A stretch of DNA of 37,036 bases, from the NCBI GenBank assembly GCA_001599595.1, contig BCHH01000002.1:3624-40659 (forward strand), given 5' to 3'. Of the stretch, positions 20,085-30,426 are shown piece by piece. Position 1 is the first letter of the stretch. Each line of letters opens with the position of its first letter. Origin of the DNA: Beverwykella pulmonaria (taxonomy: Eukaryota; Ascomycota; Dothideomycetes; Pleosporales; Melanommataceae). The translations under genes were made by a program, and so were the position numbers. The notes under the pieces are model-generated. The model searched no databases and was not told the DNA's origin. It saw nothing but the letters and a program-made list of their open reading frames with translations.

Positions 20085-20566
20085 TGTAGTGTGTTTGGTG
20101 AGATTGAAGTTAAGGGTAGAGTAGTTGTTTGTGTAAGAAAGCGTAGAAAGTAGAAAGTTGATAATAGAAGTTGCTCAAAACTGTGGTGAAAGTGAAGGGT
20201 TCACTAGTGCGGCTGGGACTATACAAGCTTGCAGCACCACAGTCTTGTGATAAAAAACTGTGACCACCCACAAGCTAATAGAACTTGACGTGCGCTTTTG
20301 ATTGGTACTAACTTTGTATTTGTGCGAGTTTTTTTCGTGAAGTTATAAGCTTGTACAGTAGCTGGTTGGGTTATCAATAAGACTAGCGCCGCGCACGTGC
20401 GCTCACTGTTTACTTTCACCTTCACCTTCACCTTCACCATCATACATATTAGCGCGCGTTCAATCTAACCTACACCATACTTTCTTTTCTCATACACCTT
20501 GATTAGCCTAGTCCACTTGAGAGCCNATTACAATAATCACATACTGTTATCACTGTTTCTCACACA
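20085..20566. promoter_or_regulatory. divergent intergenic region between the H3 variant and the four-exon gene
   Basis: 482 bp separating two divergently read start codons, so it probably held both promoters. It contains a CACCTT hexamer run (about 20416-20438) and a GATTGG (inverted CCAAT) at 20300. Promoter function is inferred from position only. Confidence 0.45.
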
Positions 20567-21847
20567 ATNGAGCACACGCCCATTAAGCAAGAGCCTGTAG
20601 AAGGCACAGACTACCCAGACNGCCCTNAGGGTTTGCTCCCAGCTGTTGAGATCGAAATACCAGTTGGTTTTGAGCGCGATGAGTGGATGAAACTTACAGA
20701 GGTATTTATNGCAGCCTATTATCACAGTATATACTAATTAGTACAGGGATTTGCTTCTNAAGANGACGAGATTAAGGCGATCATCTCACAGCGCGGCCAA
20801 GGTGGTTCAAGAAAAGGTCGACCTACTAATTTCTCAGTACCATATAAAGGCGAGCTCAGCNAGAGCGCGCGCGCTATTNGACAAAGAGAACNAGCTCTTC
20901 TGCGAGGTGAAGAAACTAAGGCTCTTGATGCAGCNAATGCAGCAGATNGGTCTGCCAGATACNAGATNAAGACAAAGGCTAAGACTAAAGATGAGTACAA
21001 GTCGCTTGGTACTATGGCTNAGAAGGAGGAGCATCTCAAGGCTCTACAAGAGAAACTTGACCAAGAGCGATTTGACAAGAAGAGCAGTTGTAAGTTATTA
21101 CAGTATTTTATCACATGTTCTTACTTACAATTAATAGATAAGTGGCTACAGACTACACTAGATGTAGCCCATAAGAAATAGAAGAACATTGACCACAAAG
21201 TTGCAATTAAACACTATCAGAGCTCCTTGCAGAAGCTCCTACAGTCTAATAAAGAGCCTTCTAAGAAAGATTCAAGCTATAGAGTTATACAAGTTTGGGG
21301 TTCTAGTGGTATTCTAGAGAAGATTCAGCGCTAGACATATCAAGTTGGATTAGCAAAACTTAACAGCAATACTTTTGAGAGCAAGGAAGCTTAAGCTGAG
21401 TAGCAGACATGGGTAGATGGTCTTACAGCAGACAAGTTGAAGATGGTAACAGATACTGAGTGGCAGTAAGTTTAACACATCCTTTTATCACGTTCTCATG
21501 CTAATTATACTAGGCAACGTGAGCCTACGCCTATATTTGACGAAATGGGTGATGAGGACATTGTACTTGACAGTTACCGGCCATACGTTATGGGAGATAA
21601 TGATGATGAGTGCGAGGAGGAGGTTGACTANGATTCTGATATTGATCGGATGTACGAAGATGGTGAAGATGAGTATGAGACTAAAGAGCAGTATAAAGCA
21701 TTGATTGATAAATTGGATGCTGAAGCTGCCAAAGAGCCAGACTCAGAATTAGAGTGGGAAGACGTCTCTGACAGTGAGCAGGGAGGGGTTGAGGCTGAGC
21801 AGGGAGGGGTTGAGGCTGAGGAGGACACGGTGGAGGTTACAGAGTAG
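20567..21847 (+). pseudogene. four-exon gene for an uncharacterised acidic-tailed protein, degraded
   Basis: Exons are 20567-20701, 20747-21089, 21138-21465 and 21514-21847, totalling 1140 nt (379 codons plus stop). The introns are 45, 48, 48 and 48 bp... that is, three introns of 45, 48 and 48 bp, each GT..AG and each restoring the frame. The start codon reads ATN (N at 20569). Exon 1 encodes IKQEPVEGTDYPD and VGFERDEWMKLTEVF spans its end. Exon 2 is Lys/Glu-rich and helical (KEEHLKALQEKLDQERF). Exon 3 has four stops (first at 21179-21181) at probable Gln/Trp codons and the phrase YRVIQVWGSSGILEKIQ. Exon 4 is strongly acidic, with a duplicated EQGGVEA before the terminal VEVTE. I recognise no known domain and it is not a transposase. 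It lies head-to-head with the H3 variant, and both are degraded in the same way. Confidence 0.72.
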
Positions 21848-22140
21848 ATCTAGGTTTAGTGTGAGGGATATTTTGGTTTTACAACAGGCCTCCTGCGGAG
21901 GCCCCTTAGAGTCCTATTGGACTGTGTGGCTACAGGTTACGTGACATAGCACATATATAGTTTATCTGAATCCTCTGAGCATCCTCAAGGATTTGTCTAG
22001 TCTTGTCNGGTCTNATCTGGTCTTGNCTGGAGACTCTGGACTCTAATCTAGTCTTGTCTAGATTCTAATCTAGTCTTGTCTGGACTCTAGTCTAGTCTCA
22101 ACTCTAATTAATTAAGCCTGTTTACTCTAATCTATTATAT
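21848..22140. repeat. AT-rich tail with 22-bp tandem repeat (22039-22104)
   Basis: Three 22-bp units at 22039, 22061 and 22083 read GACTCTAATCTAGTCTTGTC and close variants; a more degenerate TCTTGTC-rich stretch containing three N bases precedes them from about 21992. No coding potential was seen. It could be a subterminal region of the hAT-like element, but no inverted terminus is visible before the gap. Confidence 0.7.
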
Positions 22141-23120
22141 NNNNNNNNNNNNNNNNNNNNNNNNNNNNNNNNNNNNNNNNNNNNNNNNNNNNNNNNNNNN
22201 NNNNNNNNNNNNNNNNNNNNNNNNNNNNNNNNNNNNNNNNNNNNNNNNNNNNNNNNNNNNNNNNNNNNNNNNNNNNNNNNNNNNNNNNNNNNNNNNNNNN
22301 NNNNNNNNNNNNNNNNNNNNNNNNNNNNNNNNNNNNNNNNNNNNNNNNNNNNNNNNNNNNNNNNNNNNNNNNNNNNNNNNNNNNNNNNNNNNNNNNNNNN
22401 NNNNNNNNNNNNNNNNNNNNNNNNNNNNNNNNNNNNNNNNNNNNNNNNNNNNNNNNNNNNNNNNNNNNNNNNNNNNNNNNNNNNNNNNNNNNNNNNNNNN
22501 NNNNNNNNNNNNNNNNNNNNNNNNNNNNNNNNNNNNNNNNNNNNNNNNNNNNNNNNNNNNNNNNNNNNNNNNNNNNNNNNNNNNNNNNNNNNNNNNNNNN
22601 NNNNNNNNNNNNNNNNNNNNNNNNNNNNNNNNNNNNNNNNNNNNNNNNNNNNNNNNNNNNNNNNNNNNNNNNNNNNNNNNNNNNNNNNNNNNNNNNNNNN
22701 NNNNNNNNNNNNNNNNNNNNNNNNNNNNNNNNNNNNNNNNNNNNNNNNNNNNNNNNNNNNNNNNNNNNNNNNNNNNNNNNNNNNNNNNNNNNNNNNNNNN
22801 NNNNNNNNNNNNNNNNNNNNNNNNNNNNNNNNNNNNNNNNNNNNNNNNNNNNNNNNNNNNNNNNNNNNNNNNNNNNNNNNNNNNNNNNNNNNNNNNNNNN
22901 NNNNNNNNNNNNNNNNNNNNNNNNNNNNNNNNNNNNNNNNNNNNNNNNNNNNNNNNNNNNNNNNNNNNNNNNNNNNNNNNNNNNNNNNNNNNNNNNNNNN
23001 NNNNNNNNNNNNNNNNNNNNNNNNNNNNNNNNNNNNNNNNNNNNNNNNNNNNNNNNNNNNNNNNNNNNNNNNNNNNNNNNNNNNNNNNNNNNNNNNNNNN
23101 NNNNNNNNNNNNNNNNNNNN
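22141..23120. other. assembly gap (980 N)
   Basis: An uninterrupted run of N. If LTR lengths are like those elsewhere in the window, it should contain about 313 bp of the family A 5' LTR and the first 526 bp or so of the family C LTR that A copy 2 interrupted. Confidence 0.98.
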
Positions 23121-23200
23121 GTTATCACTCGTGCACTCCCATATGCCTCGGTAGTGATTCGCACCCGAATCCGATCGTCCTGATATCCTGCGCCGTTACA
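23121..23200 (+). repeat. 5' LTR of family A copy 2, last 80 bp
   Basis: Identical over all 80 bases to 30347-30426, the end of the 3' LTR. It ends CGCCGTTACA. The remainder is hidden in the N gap. Confidence 0.92.
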
Positions 23201-23497
23201 TTATATTCAAAAGCTCACGACAGCCGGTGACGGCCTCTTAATAATATCGCAACAATTGTTTGTTTGATTACGTCTAAGCCCTGAGACGCGTCCGATTCAG
23301 TCGTACGACTCACACACCGTTACATTAAATCATTTAGTTATAGATCAGATCCCCGAGACCTCTGATCGACCGAAGCCTTTGGGTTTAGAACTTCCTATCC
23401 TCTGCGATCAGGATTGCCTTCAGAAAAGTCGCGAAGACTGCGCCACGGTAGAAACTCAGAGACTACCAATAACCCATCAGAATCGGATACAACCCTG
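23201..23497 (+). other. leader of family A copy 2
   Basis: Untranslated region between the LTR and the first in-frame gag ATG. No tRNA-type primer binding site was recognised right after the LTR (TTATATTCAAAAGCTC). It contains the gag-frame codons from 23414 on, but no ATG there. Confidence 0.55.
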
Positions 23498-24757
23498 ATG
23501 TCTGACTCCCAACCAACCCCAGGACCTTCCACCAGGTCTGGAAATCGCGTCGGTCAGAAGGGTAAAGCAACCCAGCCGCGCAACGAACCCCCACCTCCCC
23601 CGCCAACGATTGAACCTGCATCCACAGGACCTGAAGTTGAAAAATCATCCGATTCGGAGTCAAATCATAACCAAGCCCAATACTTGGAGGAAATTGCCCG
23701 CTTGCAAGCCCAGATTGATCGTTTAACGCAGGCGCAATCTGTCCCTCCGGAACAACCCCTACCGACTACCAAATCAGCAACGATAAGCGCCCAAATCTCT
23801 CCCGCTCCTCCCAGCACGAGATTTCCTTCGGGCACCCCGGAGCCATCTCGGACTAAACTCACAGAACGAACGCCTGACATCATCAAACTTAAAGATGGCG
23901 AGAATCCTACGTTCAAACAGTGGCAAGCCTTGATTGTTGACCAACTCGAAATCAATGCGGACCACTATCAGAGCAAGCGCGCGCGTATAAACCTTGTATG
24001 GGGACACACTTCCAGATTAGCGACAACGTATCTAGAACCCTAATACCTGTCCAATTCACCCAAGTATAAGTTCCAAAATGCAGAAGAGATAATCTCCCTG
24101 CTCCAATCCTATTTCCTCTCTGGCAATAAAGAAGCGGAGGCCCGGCAGGCCTTCCAGAGACTGAACATGGAAAAGAACGAAACCTTTCCCACTTTTAAAG
24201 CTTGATTCCTCAGTGCAGCTATTAGTGGATCTGTACCTCAGTCAGAGTGGTTTTTCTACCTATAGGAAAAGATTACCCCTACCCTGAGGATGGCCAATCT
24301 TGGTTTCAAACACCTATAGAAGGACTCCTTCAAGGAGATAGTTCGCCACCTCACAGCTTACGACATGGAACGGCGGCACAATCCTACAATAGACAGAATT
24401 CCATCAACGTCCTCCTCCTCCACCTCTCAGTTCAGTGCGGATAAGAACCGGAAGCCAACCGTAGTGGCCCCCAAGGTTGTGTACAGCGCTAATGACTCCA
24501 AGCCTTCGTATGTGAACTCCGCAGCGCCTCAGTCTACGCCCTTCGTCCCCCAGCAGCCTAGTCAAACACCTGCCCCCGAAAGGCAGCCAACCCCTAGTAC
24601 CTGTTACAACTGCGGCAAGCCAGGACACTTCGCGAACGATTGTCCTGTACCCAGAGTCCGCAAGATTAAAGTTGAACAACAGGAACCAGAAGATGAGTTC
24701 ATCAATGCCAAAGAATTTGATCCTAATGCATATCAGGTGGGAAATAGAGACGCCTAG
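23498..24757 (+). pseudogene. gag: Gag of gypsy family A copy 2 (four internal stops)
   Basis: The first in-frame ATG is at 23498 (MSDSQPTPGPSTR), conserved in copy 1. The frame is open upstream to about 23414 but has no ATG, so I prefer 23498. A Pro/Ser-rich N-terminus is followed by a short coiled coil (LEEIARLQAQIDRLTQAQ), then the capsid-like part (PTFKQWQALIVDQLE). Stops are TAA at about 24041, TGA at about 24203 (expected Arg), and TAG at about 24262 and 24316 (both expected Trp). Next comes a CCHC knuckle CYNCGKPGHFANDC near 24602-24643 and an acidic end. The gag stop TAG (24755-24757) sits in the frameshift hairpin. Gag builds the particle; this copy cannot make the full protein. Confidence 0.88.
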
Positions 24758-24777
24758 GAAAACTCTCCATCCCAGGC
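24739..24777 (+). other. -1 frameshift signal, family A copy 2 (slippery base mutated)
   Basis: Heptamer GGGAAAT (24739-24745), a 6-nt spacer AGAGAC, then stem arms GCCTAGGA (24752-24759) and TCCCAGGC (24770-24777) with one mismatch. Copy 1 has GGGAAAC at the homologous place. The C-to-T change also turns the first -1 frame codon into TAG (24745-24747), so even a successful slip would terminate at once. Confidence 0.8.
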
Positions 24778-27700
24778 TTAAACAAGTATAATCTAGCAGG
24801 CATAGATCTATCACACTTGTTTGGAGGAAAACATTTCCAAGTCCCCATTGTTTTATGTTCACAGGGCGCTGGCGTCCAATTACGCTCATTACTGGATACT
24901 GGCGCACAAGGTTTTCTTTTTCTAAATACAAAAATTGCAAAATCCCTATCCAAATCCCTTTATGTTCCTATCCAACGCCTACCTTTTAAGCTTGTGGTAA
25001 AAGGGTTCCAAGACGCAATCAAGACCCACGTTCACCAATACATCCGCCTTCACATGCGAATCAACAGACGCACCATTTAGAATTGCCCTTTTGTAGTAAT
25101 AGATCTTGGTTCTTAGGATTGTATTATCAGAATCAAATGGCTACGCAAATTCAAACTCCTACTTAATACAGACAAAAATTAGATTGTCTGGCCAGCCAAA
25201 TATCCCCTAACCTATAAGCCTTCCCCTCCCCTTATCATGCAAGTCAACCGTCCCAAGCGGGATCACAATGCCAAGGAGGATGTAAAACAAAGAAATCTCC
25301 TATAGGAACAAGACAGTTATCAGCAGGCCCACAGCCCCACAGTACATCGTATTCAAGGCTTACTCCAATTTCCGAAAATCAACTAAATTCTAGTCCCCCA
25401 CCTTCCGCGAACACTACGAGCACTCCAAACCAACAAGAATCAGCCAGAAACAAAGACTGCTCTAGTTGTTATCCAAACAGCCTCAATTGCCATAATTTCT
25501 GCCAACGCCTTCCATTTCAATATAAAGAGAAAGGAAAACAAATTCTTCACAACCTCCTTGTACAAGATCAAACAGGTGTTGGAAGAGAAACGGGAGGTAC
25601 TTGTGGATAATCCAGATAACAAACAGTTGTTAAACAAACAATTGCCAAAAATCTATAGTTCGTACCATGACTTGTTCAATCAGATAGAGGCAGATCAGCT
25701 TGCAGAACATCGCATCTATAATCACAAGATAGTGCTCACCAAACCCCTCCCAAATCACTACAGCCCCTTGTACAAGCAGAATGTAGAGGAGCTTAAAGCA
25801 ACTAAGGCCTACATTATAGACCACCTTGCAAAAGGTTGGATCAAAGCAAGCAAGAGCCCTTTCGCATCCCCGTTGTTGTGTGTTCAGAAGCCTAACAGTA
25901 GTCTACGCATCTGTGTGGATTATCACAAATTGAATGCCTTGACCTGTAAGGATTCCTATCCAATACCGCGCATAGACAAACTGCTGGCACGACCCGCCAA
26001 AGCCAAGATCTTCACCAAGGTAGATATTCATGCGGCTTTCAACAAAATTAGGATAGACCCCGCCTCTAAAGAGTATACTACTTTTTGGAGTCAATACAGA
26101 TCATACAAGTGTAAGGTCCTACCTTTCAGATTATGTAACAGCCCAGCTACTTATCAGCGTTACATGAACAATGTGTTAATTAACTATCTAGATAACTTTT
26201 GTATTGCTTACCTGGATGACATCCTAATCTACTCTGAAGACGAGGCCACTTATGTTAAACATGTCAAGAAAGTATTTGACCAACTTCGCCAAGCTGGCCT
26301 CCAGGTCAATATCCTAAAAAGTAAGTTCCACGTAACTCAGACCCAATACCTAGGGTATATCCTTACCAACACTAGACTAGAAGTCAACCCCTCCAAGGTA
26401 GAAGCCCTGCGCAATTGGAAAAAGCCCACCACAATCACAGGCGTGAAATCCTTCCTAGGCTTCTGTAGTTTCTATTAACAATTCATACCTAAGTTCTCCT
26501 AAATCACAAAACCAATCCTCTTGTTGCAAAGCCCTGCAATCCCCTTTGTATAGACTTCAGAGTGTAATGCGGCCTTTAAGAAGCTAAAAGCAGAATTGCT
26601 CAAGATACCTACCCTTTGCTATTTTGACCCTTCATTAGAGACCAAGGTTAAAACAGATGCCTCTAATAGTGTAGTAGCAGGAACCCTCTCACAGAAACAC
26701 GCAGACAGAAAATAGTATCCTGTGGCGTTTTACAGCAAGGTCCTGTCTAGTTCAGAACTCAACTAGGAAATACATGACAAGGAACTATTCGCAATCATTA
26801 CCGCCTTCCAACTATAGAGAGCCGAATTGACCTCCATTACAAGCAGGACCCAGGTGTATTCTAATCATCGCTCGTTGGAATATTTCATAACCACCAAGGT
26901 GCTCAATTCACAACAGGTCTAATAGGCAGACGTATTAGCCCAGTATAACTTTCAAATTGTGTACACCCCAGGCAAGGATAATGCTTGTGCCAATATTCTC
27001 AGTCGTTGAGAACAGGACATGGAGAACCTCAGATCAGCTCAAATCAACAACCAATCACAGGTCTTACTTGGTCCACACCAACTTAACAACCAAATCAATT
27101 CTGAATTAGCTCTAATATACCTTGAGCAGACCACCACCTGTGTAGCCACGTTGAACACCATTCAGGGCGTGGAAGAAGCCATGTTGTTGGATTTGTTGGA
27201 ACTAATCAATACCTTACTTCAAGAGAACCGTGCCTCCTTTGACTCAGAACGGAAACTGCTGCCAAAGCAATATTAGATAGAGAACAGACTGTTACTCTAT
27301 AGTGACCAGTTGTGTGTCCCAGCGGACTCCCCCATAATCACTCGTCTTATCTGAGAAGCACACGACCAACCATTATTAGCTCACCCTAGTGCCACAAAAA
27401 CCTATCAGTTATTGTCCCAAAGATACCACTAGAAAGGTATGGAGGCTACGTGTAAATAATATGTTCAGAATTGCATTGCATGTCAGAAGGCACATCTAAG
27501 ACAGACCCAAATCCCTAGATTAATCCACCCACTCCTAATTCCTAATTGTCCTATACAGCACTTGTGCATTGACTTCAAAGAATTCCCAAAGGACAAGTTT
27601 AGTTATAACTAGATAATAGTAGTAATCAACTAGCTATCAAAACAGGCGATTTCTATCCCATGCTACAAGACAATTGACTCACAAGGCATGGCCAACTTGT

Positions 27701-28716
27701 TTATTTAATAGGTATATTGTTTCAGTTATACTCCTGAAACCATCATCTCAGATCGCGGACCTCAGTTTGTGTCCAGTTTCTAGTCTAAATTCTGTCAGAT
27801 CATAGGCACCAAAGTCAAGTTATCAACTGCCTATCACAAAGAAACTAACAGACAGACGGAAATTATGAACAAGTATATTGACTAGAGGTTGCGCCCTTTC
27901 GTATCTTTCTACCAGGACAATTGGAGCGAACTCTTGCCAATGATCAACTAAGCTCAGATATCGCTGCCCCACTCAGCCATCAGTATGACCCCGTATCATA
28001 TCTTATACAGTTCCAAACCACGGCAGAGTTGGGACTAGAAACACTCAGCTGAGCCCGCCACAATCACTAACAAGCTTAATCACGCCGAAGCTCTAAAATT
28101 GGCCACACGCATGCACGCTGCTTGGGAAACAGCCAAAGCCAACATGGAAAAGGCCCAAGATCAGATGCGAACAGTGGTCAACAAACATCAGCGACCGATC
28201 GACTGGGAAGTTGGTAATATGGTCTACCTGGATACTCGCAACTTGGCGGTTCAACGTCCTAGCCAAAAGCTATCCAATAAGTGGGAAGGCCCTTTCAAGG
28301 TGCTTGAACAAGTGGGTAACTCCTATCATTTGGAATTACCTCCTAGATCAAAGATCTTTGACATATTTGCACCCAACCTTCTATGCAAAGATCCCCAGGA
28401 CCCCCTACCCAGACAAGAGGCTCCAAAACCACCTAGTATCCCCATTAATGGAGTTGAAGAATGGGAGGTGGAAGAGATATTAGCCAGCAAGTTGTATTGC
28501 AACAAGCTCAAGTACAGGGTCAAATGGGTGGGCCACGATCCCAACCTGGTTTGGTATAAGGCATCTGACTTCATGGGAGCCCCATACAAGTTGAGGGCCT
28601 TTCACGATAAGTATCCAAATTAGCCAGGACCTCCTCGTGCACTTAGTCGTTGGATTGAAGCTTGGGAAGCTGGTGTGGAAGACATGGATCACTTAGAAGA
28701 TGATAGAGCGGAGTAA
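24748..28716 (+). pseudogene. pol: Pol of gypsy family A copy 2 (many stops)
   Basis: A single frame, -1 to gag, runs to TAA at 28714-28716. Protease has an intact LLDTGAQG near 24895. RT (about 25780-26480, inside an open stretch 25558-26478) has SSLRICVDYHKLNAL, FTKVDIHAAF and catalytic YLDD with DILIYSED. RNase H shows KTDASN and YSKVL. The integrase zinc region ends CIACQKAH (about 27470); its core shows CIDFKEF, SDRGPQFVSS and NRQTE, so the D, D and E residues are retained. The C-terminal 28099-28623 is open and has a GPF/KVLEQVGN module and a chromodomain (EEWEVEEILAS, YRVKWVGHDPNLVWY). More than twenty stops elsewhere are mostly TAG at expected Trp/Gln or TAA at expected Arg. No functional polyprotein is expected. 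Confidence 0.93.
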
Positions 28717-28793
28717 GAGTGGAGAAAGTCCTCCCTGAAGGGACGTCCCATTATAAGGAAAAGTGCTAGAAGTACATCCGGAACTTGTCTGAC

Positions 28794-29445
28794 TCACCCA
28801 CTACCCTCCGCTCCATCTGACAAGTCGGTAGGGGGGTCAGAGACGGGACTAATGGATCCTTCACTCGCCGCCTCCGGACGACTACCACTCGCCGCGTCTG
28901 GACGACTATCACCCTCCTCCGCCTCTTGACGATGACCACCTCGCACTCTCTTTCCTCCACCCCGTCCTGCTTTTCCTTTTCCTTTTCCTACCCGACCACC
29001 CTGAACACCTCCCGAACCCCCGCCTTTTTTGGTATCGCCTGAAAGCCTACTAATATCATCACGCAGCGAGGATACAAGCGTCTCCAGAGAGGTAACCCGC
29101 TGGAGCAACTGAGCGTTCAGATGAAATGAAGCCACCTGAACGTCAGCTGCAGAAAGCTTGGCTTCCTGACTCCTCACAACCTGGACGACCAACGCCAGTT
29201 TCCGAGCAGCCGCCTGAACGGCACTGAACGCGGTCTCCTTCTCCTCACCCTCCTCCGCCGCTTCCCACACCGCCAAAGCACCCTGGAGGGTCACGAACTC
29301 GTCCTCACAATAGGAGGGAACCTGCAACTACGTCAACAACGCTGCCGTGCATACCGAACCGCCGGTGATTCGGTTCAGTATAAAGTCTTACAGGGTGGCA
29401 CTTCTCGTTCTTGGAAACGCAGTACTGGCACTTCTTCGAGCTCAT
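28794..29445 (-). CDS. spliced antisense accessory gene of gypsy family A: Cys motif, coiled coil, basic Gly-rich
   Basis: Convergent with pol, 77 bp from its stop. Exon 1 is 29445-29392 (18 codons from ATG). A 70-bp intron, 29391-29322, has GTAAGA and TTGCAG borders. Exon 2 is 29321-28794, for 193 residues in total with no internal stop. The N-terminus MSSKKCQYCVSKNEKC has C-x2-C-x6-C spacing, resembling half of a Zn2Cys6 cluster. Residues about 20-110 are helical and charged, a likely coiled coil (RVTSLETLVSSLRDDISRL). Then follows a Gly/Lys/Arg-rich basic stretch (GKGKGKAGRGGGKRVRGG), suggesting nucleic-acid binding, and an acidic/Ser-rich end. Splicing joins CHP to VPSYCEDEF, which reads more naturally than either unspliced frame. 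Function is unknown. It is intact while the pol on the other strand is not. Confidence 0.72.
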
Positions 29446-30033
29446 ACGCCCAAAACCGTATTGTACGGCCACGCCACGCGCAAACGCGCGACAGGACCGA
29501 AGGCAAATGACCCGAAAGGCCAAGGCAGAAGCACCGGGGGGCGCGCGGAGCGGCATGTTTGCGTGGTGTGTATATGGGTGTTCGTGAAGCTGCAATACAG
29601 GTCAACGATACTGAACCAACAACGATGGAAAACGGACAAAACAATACGTACGCAAGAGAAATGTATGATGAGTCGAGCAAGAGAAGAAAATAGGAAGGTA
29701 GGATTGTTGATATACTGGTGAAAAACGGTGGTTGCCCCCGACGACAACAAAATGACTCCTCTTTCACCTCGAGAAATATGAGCCTCTCATTCGTCTATCA
29801 ACAAGCACCCTATTCGGAGAAGAAAACGAGGTGAAAGCAATTGTGCGGTGGTTATCATGATTCTTTCACCAAAACAACAAAGAATTGACCAGACAGCAGC
29901 TTGGTGCCACGACCACGCACCACTGATTGTTTTGTGTAAATCACCCTGGGTTTTGGACGCAGTTACAAGGACAAACAAGGGCAATTTGGACCTCACAAAT
30001 ACGGGACTATTTGTCTACCAGGAGGGGGGGTAG
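29446..30033. other. non-coding stretch between antisense gene and 3' LTR, with polypurine tract
   Basis: 588 bp upstream of the antisense gene, so the likely place of its promoter. Open frames here on either strand show no domain. The end, GGAGGGGGGG (30021-30030) followed by TAG and the LTR, is the polypurine tract. Confidence 0.6.
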
Positions 30034-30426
30034 TGTAACGATTCGAACAATCGTTCCATCACGTGACTGAACCGCTCCCTGCCCGATCCCGATACAGATC
30101 CTATTCCTACCCGAACCGGTAGGACTTCGGCTCCCGACCTGGTCCCTATCCAACATTACCTCGGCTCCTGACCAGCTCCTGATACAACTCCGAAACAGGT
30201 CCTTATCCGTACCTATAGTACCTCGGCTTCGTGATCTCTCATCTCTCTTCGTGTATATAAGCCAGTCTCTTCGTTAGTTAGATCAGGTAGCTTTTGAATA
30301 TCCTTTCGTACCCGGCCTATAGGTGTCAATTCTATCTTGGGTATTCGTTATCACTCGTGCACTCCCATATGCCTCGGTAGTGATTCGCACCCGAATCCGA
30401 TCGTCCTGATATCCTGCGCCGTTACA
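30034..30426 (+). repeat. 3' LTR of family A copy 2
   Basis: 393 bp, TGTAACGATTCG to CGCCGTTACA. It contains CACGTGAC at 30060-30067 and TATATAA near 30254, possible promoter elements. It is preceded by a polypurine tract and followed directly by the disrupted family C LTR (ATACAGCGAG). Confidence 0.93.

Larger units (their letters stand above)
18990..22140. mobile_element. hAT-like DNA transposon carrying two captured genes (right end unresolved)
   Basis: Copia copy 1 breaks at 18989/18990 relative to copy 2, and the new sequence starts TAGGCTGGTGAATGGG. A single C-to-T change would turn this into the CAGG start typical of hAT inverted repeats. Subterminal GGGTTGGG / CCCAACCC repeats follow to about 19160. 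No transposase is encoded. Instead there is a divergent pair of intron-containing genes. The right terminus and the 8-bp target duplication were not found and may lie in the N gap. The hAT assignment is an inference from the left end only. Confidence 0.55.
23121..30426 (+). mobile_element. Ty3/gypsy chromovirus, family A copy 2 (nearly full length)
   Basis: Partial 5' LTR after the gap (23121-23200), leader, gag, -1 frameshift site, pol, convergent antisense gene, polypurine tract and 3' LTR (30034-30426). The element lies inside a family C LTR whose remaining 155 bp follow at 30427. It has stops in gag and pol but far fewer transitions than copy 1. The internal region from LTR to LTR is 6833 bp. 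Confidence 0.94.

Noticed and set aside
22127..23164. 345-codon minus-strand open frame
   Set aside because: It consists almost wholly of N from the assembly gap.
24404..24940. 178-codon minus-strand ORF across the gag end of family A copy 2
   Set aside because: It is the complement of the gag zinc-knuckle region and the frameshift site, with no recognisable features.
29347..29767. Several overlapping ORFs of 100-130 codons on both strands downstream of the antisense gene start
   Set aside because: They overlap one another in conflicting frames and show no domain; only the spliced minus-strand gene is supported by motif and intron borders.
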